Below, piece after piece: positions 13,076-20,442 of a stretch of 23,072 nucleotides of DNA. Numbering within the stretch: position 1 is the stretch's first letter; each line of letters opens with the position of its first letter. The position numbers and the translations under genes are program-made. The notes under the pieces are model-generated. The model saw only the letters and a list, made by a program, of their open reading frames with translations, searched no databases and was not told the origin of the DNA. This DNA comes from Thiotrichales bacterium (GTDB taxonomy: Bacteria > Pseudomonadota > Gammaproteobacteria > Francisellales > CACEW01), in the NCBI GenBank assembly GCA_023266165.1, contig JAHFRR010000004.1, positions 1 to 23,072 on the forward strand. The letters run 5' to 3'.

Positions 13076-13591
13076 TTAACTTTTCTCTATGATACTCACT
13101 CGATTCCAAACAGCCCCTACCCACTGATCAGGGCCTGAGGAGATGCTCACGGTCAATTGCTGTAAACTTTTCTTGAAAACCTCAGGCAGCACAGCGTGGA
13201 TCTCTGCTAAGAACCAGTGCGACAGGGCCTCTCCTGTGATATTAGACAGTGGCAAAATCTTCACATCACGATGCAAAAACTGCATCTCTGGATCAGCGCC
13301 AAACTGGCAAATCCAGTGAGTGTCTGTCTGCTTGAGTCTTAAATAGGGGTTTTGAGAGGGCAGCAATAGAAACTCGTCCAAAGACTGACAGAGATTCGTG
13401 GCGATATTTTTTAAAATATTATAGTCACATTCCAGCCCCAATGCTTGGACATCTGGGGATTCTAGCGCGAGATCCAGTGCCAATTGATAATGGTGTCCGT
13501 GGAGATTCTCGCGTTCAGTGTCTGAAAAAATAGTAAAGTGCGCTGCTGAAAAATGCATACGCTCTTTGGCTATTTGAATCTGGTATCGCAT
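13076..13591 (-). CDS. 6-pyruvoyl-tetrahydropterin synthase / QueD superfamily protein
   Basis: A T-fold protein of 171 aa, longer than QueD (about 120 aa) because of an insertion in the middle. Zinc ligands are clear: His18 in SAAHF and His31/His33 in LHGHHY. The catalytic Cys that precedes HGH in QueD and animal PTPS is absent; the local sequence is TERENLHGH, giving an ExxHGH pattern (Glu28) as described for the PTPS-III type that cleaves dihydroneopterin triphosphate to hydroxymethyl-dihydropterin for folate. The C-terminal strand reads VSISSGPDQW, without the usual pterin-anchoring Glu-Thr. It follows folE by 26 bp with ribosome binding site AGGGTGAG. The superfamily is secure; whether it serves folate, biopterin or queuosine synthesis is undecided. 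Confidence 0.82.
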   Translation of the reverse strand: MRYQIQIAKERMHFSAAHFTIFSDTERENLHGHHYQLALDLALESPDVQALGLECDYNILKNIATNLCQSLDEFLLLPSQNPYLRLKQTDTHWICQFGADPEMQFLHRDVKILPLSNITGEALSHWFLAEIHAVLPEVFKKSLQQLTVSISSGPDQWVGAVWNRVSIIEKS

Positions 13592-13617
13592 GTCTCACCC
13601 TGGTTTCGTATTGATTT

Positions 13618-14157
13618 TTATTGAATACTTGCTAAAAACCCGTTGTGCCACAAGGGCTCTTGAAATACCCCTCGCCAGGTCTGCACCACGGTTGAGGCAT
13701 GCGTTTGCTCAACGCCCCGCATGGACATACACAGATGGCTTGCTTGGCTCACAATGGCCACCCCTTGAGGGTCTAAAATCTCTTGGATCGCCTGTGCCAG
13801 TTGAATATGGATGCGCTCTTGTAACTGCAAGCGCTGAGTGAATACTTCTACCAAGCGAGGGATTTTAGAAAGCCCAATGATTTTCTGGTTAGGAATATAG
13901 CCCACATGCATCACGCCATAAAAAGGCAACAAATGATGTTCGCAGAGGCTATAGAACTGAATATCTTTGACTACCACCATGTCATGGCTCTCAGATGTAA
14001 ATAATGCACCATTGACGATACTGGGAATGTCTGCTTGGTACCCCTGAGTCAGAGCCTTCCAGGCTTCAGCAGCCCGTTTGGGAGTCTTTAGCAAGCCTTC
14101 TCGCTGAGGATTCTCTCCAATCGATTCGAGCAAATTTTTAAATAGAACCTCTGACAT
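13618..14157 (-). CDS. folE: GTP cyclohydrolase I
   Basis: Converts GTP to 7,8-dihydroneopterin triphosphate, the first step to folate, biopterin and queuosine. The protein has 179 aa, close to the family norm. Motifs are NPQREGLLKTPKRAAEAW at the start, the zinc-site segment FYSLCEHHLLPFYG (Cys and His ligands near residues 67-70), IGLSKIPRLVEVFTQRLQ, and HLCMSMRGVEQ (second zinc Cys). It starts 17 bp after rho and is followed by the PTPS relative, which could use its product directly. Regulation is likely through read-through from rho; no separate promoter stands out in the short gap. Confidence 0.95.
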   Translation of the reverse strand: MSEVLFKNLLESIGENPQREGLLKTPKRAAEAWKALTQGYQADIPSIVNGALFTSESHDMVVVKDIQFYSLCEHHLLPFYGVMHVGYIPNQKIIGLSKIPRLVEVFTQRLQLQERIHIQLAQAIQEILDPQGVAIVSQASHLCMSMRGVEQTHASTVVQTWRGVFQEPLWHNGFLASIQ

Positions 14158-14174
14158 CTCTTTTGCCTATCTTT

Positions 14175-15434
14175 CTAATTTCGCTTCATGGCTTCAAAGA
14201 AAGCGTGATTGGTCTTGGTCTCTGACAACCGTTCAACCAAAAACTCCATCGCAGCGATTTCGTTCATAGGCTGCATAATCTTACGCAAAATCCAGAGACG
14301 CTGGAGCTCTTCAGGGGTTGTGAGAAGATCTTCACGGCGCGTACCGGATTTGTTGAAGTTAATCGCAGGATAGATGCGCTTCTCAGCGATTTTACGATCC
14401 AAATGGAGCTCCATGTTTCCTGTGCCTTTGAACTCTTCAAAGATCACTTCATCCATTTTAGAGCCTGTCTCTACCAAGCCTGTTGCAATAATGGTGAGGC
14501 TACCGCCTTCTTGCGTATTACGCGCGGCACCAAAAAATCGCTTGGGTCGCTGGAGAGCATTGGCATCCACGCCACCTGTTAGTACTTTACCGGATGTCGG
14601 CGCCACGGTGTTATAAGCCCTCGCAAGACGCGTGATAGAATCCAGCAAAATCACCACATCGTGCTTATGCTCGACCAGTCTCTTGGCTTTTTCAATAACC
14701 ATTTCAGCCAATTGTACTTGACGTGTGGCGGGTTCATCAAAAGTACTGGCGACGACTTCACCGCAAACAGATCGTTGCATCTCAGTCACTTCTTCAGGGC
14801 GCTCATCAATTAACAGAACAATGAGATAGCACTCAGGGTAGTTTTTAGAGATAGAATCTGCAATATTCTGTAAGATCATGGTCTTACCGGCTTTAGGCGG
14901 CGAGACGATTAAGCCGCGCTGACCTCGGCCTGTTGGGGCAACCAGATCTATCACTCGGGATGTGAGATCCTCAACAGATCCGTCTCCACGCTCCATGATC
15001 AAACGATTGTCGGCAAAAAGTGGGGTGAGGTTTTCAAAAAGAATTTTATTTTTTGCTTGCTCAGGAGGATCAAAGTTGACGGAGTCAATCTTTTTCATCG
15101 CAAAATAGCGTTCGCCTTCTTTGGGAGGGCGAATCGTACCAGTTAAGCTGTCTCCCGTCCTCAAGTGGAAACGGCGAATCAGCTGCGGTGTAACGTAGAT
15201 ATCGTCTGGGTTTGCGACGTAATTACTGTCTGCCGAACGCAAAAAGCCATACCCTTCTTGCATGACTTCCAGAACCCCCTCGCCAAAAATATCTTCGCCT
15301 TGGCGTGCACGGGCTTTCAAAATAGAAAAGATAATTTCTTGCTTTCGCGCACGCCCTGCATTTTCAACGCCATGCTCGCGAGCAAGCTCCATCAGATCAG
15401 CTACAGATTTTTTCTTAAGTTCGGTCAGATTCAT
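14175..15434 (-). CDS. rho: Transcription termination factor Rho
   Basis: A hexameric RNA-dependent ATPase that releases RNA polymerase from untranslated transcripts. The 419 aa match the usual length. Domains are an N-terminal Rho_N helix bundle (MNLTELKKKSVADLMELA, RKQEIIFSILK), the cold-shock-like RNA-binding domain (residues about 50-125; GYGFLRS), and the RecA-type motor with Walker A PPKAGKT, Walker B VVILLDSITRLARAYN, the Q-loop and R-loop segments SGKVLTGGVDANAL and KSGTRREDLL. The sequence is strongly gammaproteobacterial in flavour. It heads a minus-strand run that continues into folE with a 17-bp gap. It has a leader of up to 260 bp shared with the divergent acetolactate synthase gene, containing a GCTCG-aaa-CGAGC hairpin at 15526-15538. 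Confidence 0.98.
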   Translation of the reverse strand: MNLTELKKKSVADLMELAREHGVENAGRARKQEIIFSILKARARQGEDIFGEGVLEVMQEGYGFLRSADSNYVANPDDIYVTPQLIRRFHLRTGDSLTGTIRPPKEGERYFAMKKIDSVNFDPPEQAKNKILFENLTPLFADNRLIMERGDGSVEDLTSRVIDLVAPTGRGQRGLIVSPPKAGKTMILQNIADSISKNYPECYLIVLLIDERPEEVTEMQRSVCGEVVASTFDEPATRQVQLAEMVIEKAKRLVEHKHDVVILLDSITRLARAYNTVAPTSGKVLTGGVDANALQRPKRFFGAARNTQEGGSLTIIATGLVETGSKMDEVIFEEFKGTGNMELHLDRKIAEKRIYPAINFNKSGTRREDLLTTPEELQRLWILRKIMQPMNEIAAMEFLVERLSETKTNHAFFEAMKRN

Positions 15435-15525
15435 AAAGATCCATTTATTATTGATGAGTGAGTTAAAGTAAATAAACAGGAGAAAAGCTTGAATTGATGC
15501 GGTTTGTAGGGCATCACACTGAACA

Positions 15526-15538
15526 GCTCGAAACGAGC
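15526..15538. promoter_or_regulatory. Perfect hairpin in the rho / acetolactate synthase divergent region
   Basis: GCTCG (15526-15530), AAA loop, CGAGC (15534-15538). It lies about 90 bp upstream of rho. It could be an operator or a leader hairpin; rho is known to be autoregulated through its leader in E. coli, but no such element can be proven here. Confidence 0.35.
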
Positions 15539-15574
15539 ATAGGGGCAGATTACCTGATTTTTAGAGAGAATACA

Positions 15575-15615
15575 AGGGGTCTGTCAGGGCTGCCTCATTA
15601 AAAATATGGACCCCT
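15575..15615. promoter_or_regulatory. Inverted repeat just upstream of the acetolactate synthase promoter
   Basis: AGGGGTC (15575-15581) and GACCCCT (15609-15615) are perfect inverted 7-mers, with a smaller AGG-GCTG-CCT hairpin between them. The right half ends seven bases before the -35 box, a fitting position for an activator or repressor site. Confidence 0.4.
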
Positions 15616-15622
15616 CTCACAC

Positions 15623-15652
15623 TTGGAGTTTTATAAAGATTTGGCCTATACT
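15623..15652 (+). promoter_or_regulatory. Promoter of the acetolactate synthase gene
   Basis: TTGGAG (15623-15628), 18-bp spacer, TATACT (15647-15652), giving a leader of about 38 nt before ATG 15697. Confidence 0.6.
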
Positions 15653-15696
15653 TTCCAGGCGTTAAGATCTGGAAAAAATAGAGGTCGGATAGATCC

Positions 15697-17388
15697 ATGA
15701 AAACCCTCAAAAAAACGGGAGCAATCCTTTTGGTTCAATGCCTAGAAGCCCAGGGAGTTGAGTTTATCTTTGGCGTGCCAGGTGCAAAGATTGACAGTGT
15801 GTATGATGCGCTTAATGACAGTTCGATTCGGTTGATTCATTGTCGTCATGAGCAAAATGCAGCGTTCATGGCCGCGAGCTATGGGCGCATCACAGGGAAA
15901 CCGGGTGTGGTGCTGGTGACCTCAGGCCCAGGCGTTTCGAATCTGGCGACAGGACTGCTCACCGCAACCACAGAAGGCGACCCCGTGGTTGCCTTAGGAG
16001 GCAATGTTTCTCGGGCCTTGCACTTGAAGTCTTCCCATCAAGGTTGTGATAACGTGGGATTATTGAAGGCTGCAACGAAACTCAGTGTCGAGATTGAGTC
16101 AGACACCAGCATCTCTGAAACGCTGATTCAGGCCTTTCGAGAAAGCTTGGCGCCCAGACGTGGTGCAGTGTTTATCAGTTTACCGCAAGATATTATCGCG
16201 AGTCCAACGGATGTTGAGCCTCTTGAGAGCCCCCCGCCTGTGTTGATGGGCGAAGCCCCTATTGAGCTGCAGCAGGTTTTACTGGATCTTTTAACGCGAG
16301 CGAAACGCCCCGTGATCCTTTTGGGGCAAGGCGCTTCAGAACCCACTTGTACACAGGCATTGCGGGCTTTTTTAAAGCGCGTGAAGATCCCTGTTGTCTG
16401 CACGTTTCAAGGGGCAGGGGTGGTGTCTCGAGATCTCATAGACCGATTTTTTGGGCGGATAGGCCTTTTCAAAAACCAGCCTGGCGATCAAGTGTTAGAT
16501 CAGGCGGATCTCTTGATCACGGTGGGGTTTAACCCTGTTGAATATGATCCTGAGATTTGGAATACCCAAAACCAAAAAGCAATTGTGCATATCGATTGCT
16601 TACCTGCGCAAGTCAGATCAGGGTATTCCCCTTCGCTGGAATTGCTGGGAGATATGAGTAAAACCTTGATGCGTTTGACTTCCAATATAGAATCTACGCT
16701 GGCTGCAAGCCAGCTCAATCAGCCCTACTCCAAGGCCTTATGCGCTCTGCATGCGGCGTTACATCAACAGTTGGATCAAATCCACAAGACAAAAAATGCA
16801 GATCCTACCACCACCCGCATTCATCCGCTCGATTTCATTCATCATTTACGATCTGCCATTGATGATCAAACCCGTGTGATCAGTGATGTTGGAAGCCATT
16901 ACATGTGGCTGGGACGTTACTTTTTATCTTATGAACCTCATCATTTACTTTTCAGTAATGGTCAGCAGACACTGGGTGTTGCCCTGCCATGGGCGATGGC
17001 GAGTCTATTGGCAGAGCCCCACAAACGCGTGATTTCGATCTCAGGTGATGGCGGGTTTCTATTTTCAGGGGTAGAGCTTGAAACGGCCGTGCGCGAGCAC
17101 CTTCCTGTTCTGCATTTTGTGTGGGATGATGGGAGCTATAACATGGTACGTGAACAGCAGTTGATGAAGTACCATCGAGACTCTGGGGTCAAGTTAGGCC
17201 CTGTGGATTTTGCGCTATTTGCCCAAAGCCTAGGAGCGACAGGCTGGGTTCTGGAGCGTGCCGATCAAATCCCTGATCTTTTAACTCGCGCTCAAGCGAT
17301 TTCAGGCCCCGTGCTAGTACACGTCAAGATAGACTATCAAGACAATCCTCAATTATTTAAAACACTGCATGAATCTATAAACCATTAA
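15697..17388 (+). CDS. alsS: Acetolactate synthase, catabolic AlsS/BudB type
   Basis: A thiamine-diphosphate enzyme of 563 aa that joins two pyruvates to acetolactate. The N-terminal PYR domain carries the catalytic Glu in HCRHEQNAAFMAASYGR; SSHQGCDNVGL follows; the central domain spans about residues 190-330; the C-terminal PP domain carries the diphosphate motif SGDGGFLFSGVELETAV ending at WDDGSYNMV. The single-subunit length, the HRHE-type start and the ELETAV segment favour the FAD-independent catabolic type over anabolic IlvB, and no small regulatory subunit (ilvN/ilvH) follows. No acetolactate decarboxylase is adjacent. The next gene, a CMD-family protein, starts 16 bp later. Other TPP carboligases remain possible, so the symbol is given with caution. 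Confidence 0.82.
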   Translation: MKTLKKTGAILLVQCLEAQGVEFIFGVPGAKIDSVYDALNDSSIRLIHCRHEQNAAFMAASYGRITGKPGVVLVTSGPGVSNLATGLLTATTEGDPVVALGGNVSRALHLKSSHQGCDNVGLLKAATKLSVEIESDTSISETLIQAFRESLAPRRGAVFISLPQDIIASPTDVEPLESPPPVLMGEAPIELQQVLLDLLTRAKRPVILLGQGASEPTCTQALRAFLKRVKIPVVCTFQGAGVVSRDLIDRFFGRIGLFKNQPGDQVLDQADLLITVGFNPVEYDPEIWNTQNQKAIVHIDCLPAQVRSGYSPSLELLGDMSKTLMRLTSNIESTLAASQLNQPYSKALCALHAALHQQLDQIHKTKNADPTTTRIHPLDFIHHLRSAIDDQTRVISDVGSHYMWLGRYFLSYEPHHLLFSNGQQTLGVALPWAMASLLAEPHKRVISISGDGGFLFSGVELETAVREHLPVLHFVWDDGSYNMVREQQLMKYHRDSGVKLGPVDFALFAQSLGATGWVLERADQIPDLLTRAQAISGPVLVHVKIDYQDNPQLFKTLHESINH

Positions 17389-17404
17389 TAAAATAGGGGG
17401 AGAC

Positions 17405-17779
17405 ATGACATCACGATTTGAAAAAGGCATGCACGTAATGCGCGAGCATCTGGGGCCCAAGGCCGATGAGTACATCCAGGCCCTTCAAGACGTCGCTCCT
17501 TTGTTTGCAAAGGTCAATGCAGAATTTGCCTTCGGAGATTTATATGGTGACGAGAACAACCCTTTGGATCAAAAAACTCGAGAGCTGTGTACCCTTGCAG
17601 CCTTGACGGTGCAAGGTTTTTCTCTCCCTCAGCTCAAACTTCACATTGGCTGTGCATTGCGATGTGGAGCCTCCAAAGAGGAGATTGTCGCTGTGATCAC
17701 CCAGATGTTGGCCTACTGTGGCTTTCCCGCCGCCACCAATGCGATTTTGGTGGCAAAGGAGGTGTTTGCAGTATGTTGA
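17405..17779 (+). CDS. Carboxymuconolactone decarboxylase (CMD/AhpD-like) family protein
   Basis: A compact helical protein of 124 aa. The CMD domain covers about residues 30-120 with REL.TLAALTVQG, the helix LPQLKLHIGCALRCGASKEE and the closing IVAVITQMLAYCGFPAATNA. Two cysteines (Cys82 and Cys86 approximately, in GCALRC) are spaced CxxxC; AhpD uses a CxxC pair for peroxidase activity, so the redox role is uncertain. The start has GGGGGAG close upstream. The gene follows acetolactate synthase by 16 bp and its last codons overlap the PhoR-type kinase gene by 7 bp. Its substrate and its link to either neighbour are unknown. Confidence 0.85.
   Translation: MTSRFEKGMHVMREHLGPKADEYIQALQDVAPLFAKVNAEFAFGDLYGDENNPLDQKTRELCTLAALTVQGFSLPQLKLHIGCALRCGASKEEIVAVITQMLAYCGFPAATNAILVAKEVFAVC
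17756..17764 (+). promoter_or_regulatory. Strong Shine-Dalgarno fixing the PhoR-like start
   Basis: AAGGAGGTG eight bases before ATG 17773, inside the 3' end of the CMD gene. It shows that the kinase core has its own translation start at this point. Confidence 0.75.
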
Positions 17780-18498
17780 CACCTCAAGAGAGCTTGCAGC
17801 TCAATAAGATGCGGCAAGACTTTGTTGCCAATGTTTCGCATGAACTGAGAACACCTCTCACCGTGATCCATGGTTATGTCGAGTCACTCTTGCAGCATGA
17901 AGGTCTACATGATGAGTCCTTACAAGAGATTTTTCGCAGCATGCAGCAACAGACACGTCGCATGGAAACATTGATTGAGGACTTGTTGTTGCTGGCTCAA
18001 ATTGAAAATGAATCTCCTCATGCACAGAGAGACTCTGTGGAGTTATCCAAGCTGATTCAAGACCTTCAAAATGATCTCAAGCCCTTGACAGCTGACCATG
18101 CGATATATAGATCTCTGGTATCAACAGCAGGTATTTTGGGGAATGCCCATGAGCTACGAAATGCTTTTTCAAATCTGGTCACCAATGCCATTCGATATAC
18201 TAAACCCGGAGGGCGTATTGATATTTCAACGGGGTTTTTAAAAACAGGGCAGGTATTTTTTGAGGTTTGCGACACAGGTGTGGGTATTGAAAAATCCCAT
18301 ATCCCAAGGCTCACAGAGCGATTCTATCGTGTTGATAAAGGTCGCTCGAGAAAGTCAGGCGGCACGGGGCTTGGTTTGGCCATTGTCAAACACGTTTTGA
18401 TGCGCCATGATGCTGAACTTCACATTGAGAGCACTGTGGGTGTAGGGAGTGTGTTTCGCTGTGTATTCCCACTTGAGCGCTCCATCATATTATCATGA
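17773..18498 (+). CDS. PhoR-type histidine kinase core lacking sensor region
   Basis: The 241 aa consist only of the phosphotransfer and ATPase domains. The sequence LNKMRQDFVANVSHELRTPL, with the H-box His near residue 25, and TVIHGYVESLL match PhoR of proteobacteria. HATPase boxes follow: N-box NAFSNLVTNAIRYT, G1 DTGVGI, F-box ERFYRVD and G2 GGTGLGLAIVKH. Full-length PhoR has about 430 residues, with two N-terminal transmembrane helices and a PAS domain; none of that is present, and the region upstream is the CMD gene in another frame. A strong Shine-Dalgarno at 17756-17764 supports ATG 17773 as a real start. All catalytic boxes look intact, so it may be a soluble, constitutive kinase for the adjacent PhoB. 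It converges on phoB with 6 bp between the stops. Confidence 0.85.
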   Translation: MLTPQESLQLNKMRQDFVANVSHELRTPLTVIHGYVESLLQHEGLHDESLQEIFRSMQQQTRRMETLIEDLLLLAQIENESPHAQRDSVELSKLIQDLQNDLKPLTADHAIYRSLVSTAGILGNAHELRNAFSNLVTNAIRYTKPGGRIDISTGFLKTGQVFFEVCDTGVGIEKSHIPRLTERFYRVDKGRSRKSGGTGLGLAIVKHVLMRHDAELHIESTVGVGSVFRCVFPLERSIILS

Positions 18499-18504
18499 TC
18501 ATGC

Positions 18505-19221
18505 TTAAGTTTTTGTATGAGCCAAGCGATATCCAGTCCCTCGAATGGTTTCGATCATCCTGTTATATCCATGGGGTCTTAATTTATCCCTTAACCTTCG
18601 AATCGCCACATCGACAGTACGGTCACTGAGTGCAGCCAATCTTCCCCAAAGATGTGAAAGCAATTGATCTCGAGTATAAATCTGATGAGGGTGACGTAGA
18701 AAAAATGTGAGCATCTTGAGCTCAAGTGCTGTCAACACCAAAGGTACCCCTTGAACATGCAAGGCATGCTGTTTCAAATCCAATGTCATCTGCTGGTAAT
18801 GAATGATTTCATTAGGCTCTGCCCAAGTACCGCGCCTCAAAATAGCGTCGATGCGTGCCGCAAGTTCAATGGGTGAAAAGGGTTTTGTAAGGTAATCATC
18901 TGCCCCACTTTTCAAGCCTTTGACTTTATCTGCCTCCGCCGCTCGGGCAGTGAGTAGAATGATGGGCGTGTTTTTGAGAAGCGGATCCTGTTTCATCCAT
19001 TGGATCAGTGAGATCCCGCTTTGGTCTGGCAACATCCAATCCAGCAATACTATATCTGGAATATCACGTGTCAAATGCGCCTGAGCCATCGCCACATCTT
19101 CCACGGCAAAAAAAATCATACGCTCTTTGGGCAAGGCGAAACGTAGCATCTGGGCGATACTGGTTTCATCTTCTACCAAGAGAATCTTGATTTTTGTCGG
19201 TTTTATAGAGTGGGTAGACAT
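18505..19221 (-). CDS. phoB: Phosphate regulon response regulator PhoB
   Basis: An OmpR/PhoB-type transcription factor of 238 aa. The receiver has the acidic pair in LLVEDE, the phospho-acceptor Asp in LLDWMLPDQSG (about residue 60), Thr in LLTARA and Lys in TKPFSP. The C-terminal winged helix has LTALELKMLTFFLRHP, YTRDQLLSHLWG and the PhoB-specific recognition segment LSDRTVDVAIRRLRDKL, ending in TIRGTGYRL. Once phosphorylated it should activate genes for phosphate uptake through pho boxes. The start ATG 19221 has GGAG eight bases upstream. It overlaps the upstream membrane-protein gene by 19 bp on the same strand and is convergent with the PhoR-like gene, unlike the usual phoB-phoR operon. 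Confidence 0.92.
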   Translation of the reverse strand: MSTHSIKPTKIKILLVEDETSIAQMLRFALPKERMIFFAVEDVAMAQAHLTRDIPDIVLLDWMLPDQSGISLIQWMKQDPLLKNTPIILLTARAAEADKVKGLKSGADDYLTKPFSPIELAARIDAILRRGTWAEPNEIIHYQQMTLDLKQHALHVQGVPLVLTALELKMLTFFLRHPHQIYTRDQLLSHLWGRLAALSDRTVDVAIRRLRDKLRPHGYNRMIETIRGTGYRLAHTKT

Positions 19222-20369
19222 GGGTTAACTCCTATGGGTTGGGGAATATTCCGTTGCTGTGTGAGGTTCAAGACAGGCGTGCTATTGATCTTAGACGGTC
19301 GACAGCCTGTTTTGCAATGGCGATAGAGCATCAAGAGTAAAGAGGGCATCGCTACTAAAAGGCCTATCCAGCTGACATCTGTGAGTGTCGCTGCCTGAGC
19401 GAGAGATCGCCTCATCACCATGGCCACCACATTATCCGTGGCATCCCCTGAGTTTTTAACATAGTTGACAGCCTCTCGACACAGGGTGAATAGGTTTTTT
19501 GTGGCATGATAGAGACGGTATTGCCGTGTTTTTTCAAATAATGCCTGTTCAGTGACAATCTCCTGGAGTTTTCTGTTGTGTGCTTCTTGTAATGATTTCC
19601 CCTCCATCATGGCTTTGTAAGTTGCTTGAGCATAGCATTTTCGATGCTCAAAGTGTTGCATCTTAGACTGCGTAACATAATAATTTGTGCTGATCACCAT
19701 AACCATCATAAAAATCATCGCAATCACGATACCCACAGCAATCCCACCCACAGGATGCCCTATAGCACAAAACAATAATCCGAGCTTTAAAACATTGCCT
19801 GCACAATATAAACCATCCGTAGTACCGTGAAAAACTTGCAGTGCAATGAGGCGTTTTTGATGAGCTCTTTGGGGTTGATGGACTTTGAGGGGTTCTGAGA
19901 ACTCTACGCTTGCTTGATTCAGATAAGCCGCTAGAGCTTGGATATGCCGCTGTTGCTCACGTTCGTGCTGCAATCGCCATGAGTTAAAGAACATGAGGAA
20001 TAGACCCATCGCACATGCTAGGGCGCCTTCAGGACTGAGTATGCTGAACACAGTACCCAGGTGCGCCATCATATTTACAATGCTCAAAGCATTGACCACA
20101 GCATGACGGCCGTTCTTCAAGCCACTCAAGGCTTCTCGACAAGTTTCGCGCGCTTTGGCAACACGAGGAAAATAGCATGCGACAACACTGAACACAGTAA
20201 CAGAGATGCTCGCGACAACATCAAGCGTCAAACTTTCCCCGGTGATAGAAAAAGCATGTCCATCGACTGCGTTTTCATAACCCATGACACTGCTAACAAG
20301 GTAAGCCCCATCAACCGCGCGATCATATAGTCTGTCTTTTTCTGTTCCTGCTTTGATCATCCCCTTCAC
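19203..20369 (-). CDS. Unrecognised multi-spanning membrane protein upstream of phoB
   Basis: A protein of 388 aa that I cannot assign to a family. Hydrophobic segments lie near residues 46-68, 98-128, 190-232 (probably two helices, with IGHPVGGIAVGIVIAMIF) and 338-356. Between the second and third groups is a charged, Gln/His-rich stretch (about 130-175), and after the third a helical polar region (235-330) rich in Gln, Lys and His. No signal peptide or enzymatic motif is visible. The start is GTG 20369 with AAGGA five bases before. It runs into phoB with a 19-bp overlap, so the two are co-transcribed. The large helical membrane architecture without known domains would fit a secreted effector of an intracellular bacterium, but nothing here proves it. 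Confidence 0.7.
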   Translation of the reverse strand: MKGMIKAGTEKDRLYDRAVDGAYLVSSVMGYENAVDGHAFSITGESLTLDVVASISVTVFSVVACYFPRVAKARETCREALSGLKNGRHAVVNALSIVNMMAHLGTVFSILSPEGALACAMGLFLMFFNSWRLQHEREQQRHIQALAAYLNQASVEFSEPLKVHQPQRAHQKRLIALQVFHGTTDGLYCAGNVLKLGLLFCAIGHPVGGIAVGIVIAMIFMMVMVISTNYYVTQSKMQHFEHRKCYAQATYKAMMEGKSLQEAHNRKLQEIVTEQALFEKTRQYRLYHATKNLFTLCREAVNYVKNSGDATDNVVAMVMRRSLAQAATLTDVSWIGLLVAMPSLLLMLYRHCKTGCRPSKINSTPVLNLTQQRNIPQPIGVNPCLPTL

Positions 20370-20404
20370 CCAGATCCTTCCGTGTTTTGCGATGGATGCT
20401 GGGA

Positions 20405-20410
20405 ATTATA
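20405..20410 (-). promoter_or_regulatory. Candidate -10 box upstream of the membrane protein / phoB pair
   Basis: A perfect TATAAT on the minus strand, about 35 bp before GTG 20369. No good -35 is seen at normal spacing (TTGTCA is 22 bp away), which might mean activator dependence. Confidence 0.35.
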
Positions 20411-20442
20411 AAGGTGCTATGTGACACGATGATGACAAGGCA

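Noticed and set aside
17587..18498. Longer frame of 303 codons as the start of the PhoR-like gene
   Set aside because: The first 62 codons read the CMD gene out of frame and look unlike a PAS or membrane region. The strong Shine-Dalgarno points to ATG 17773.
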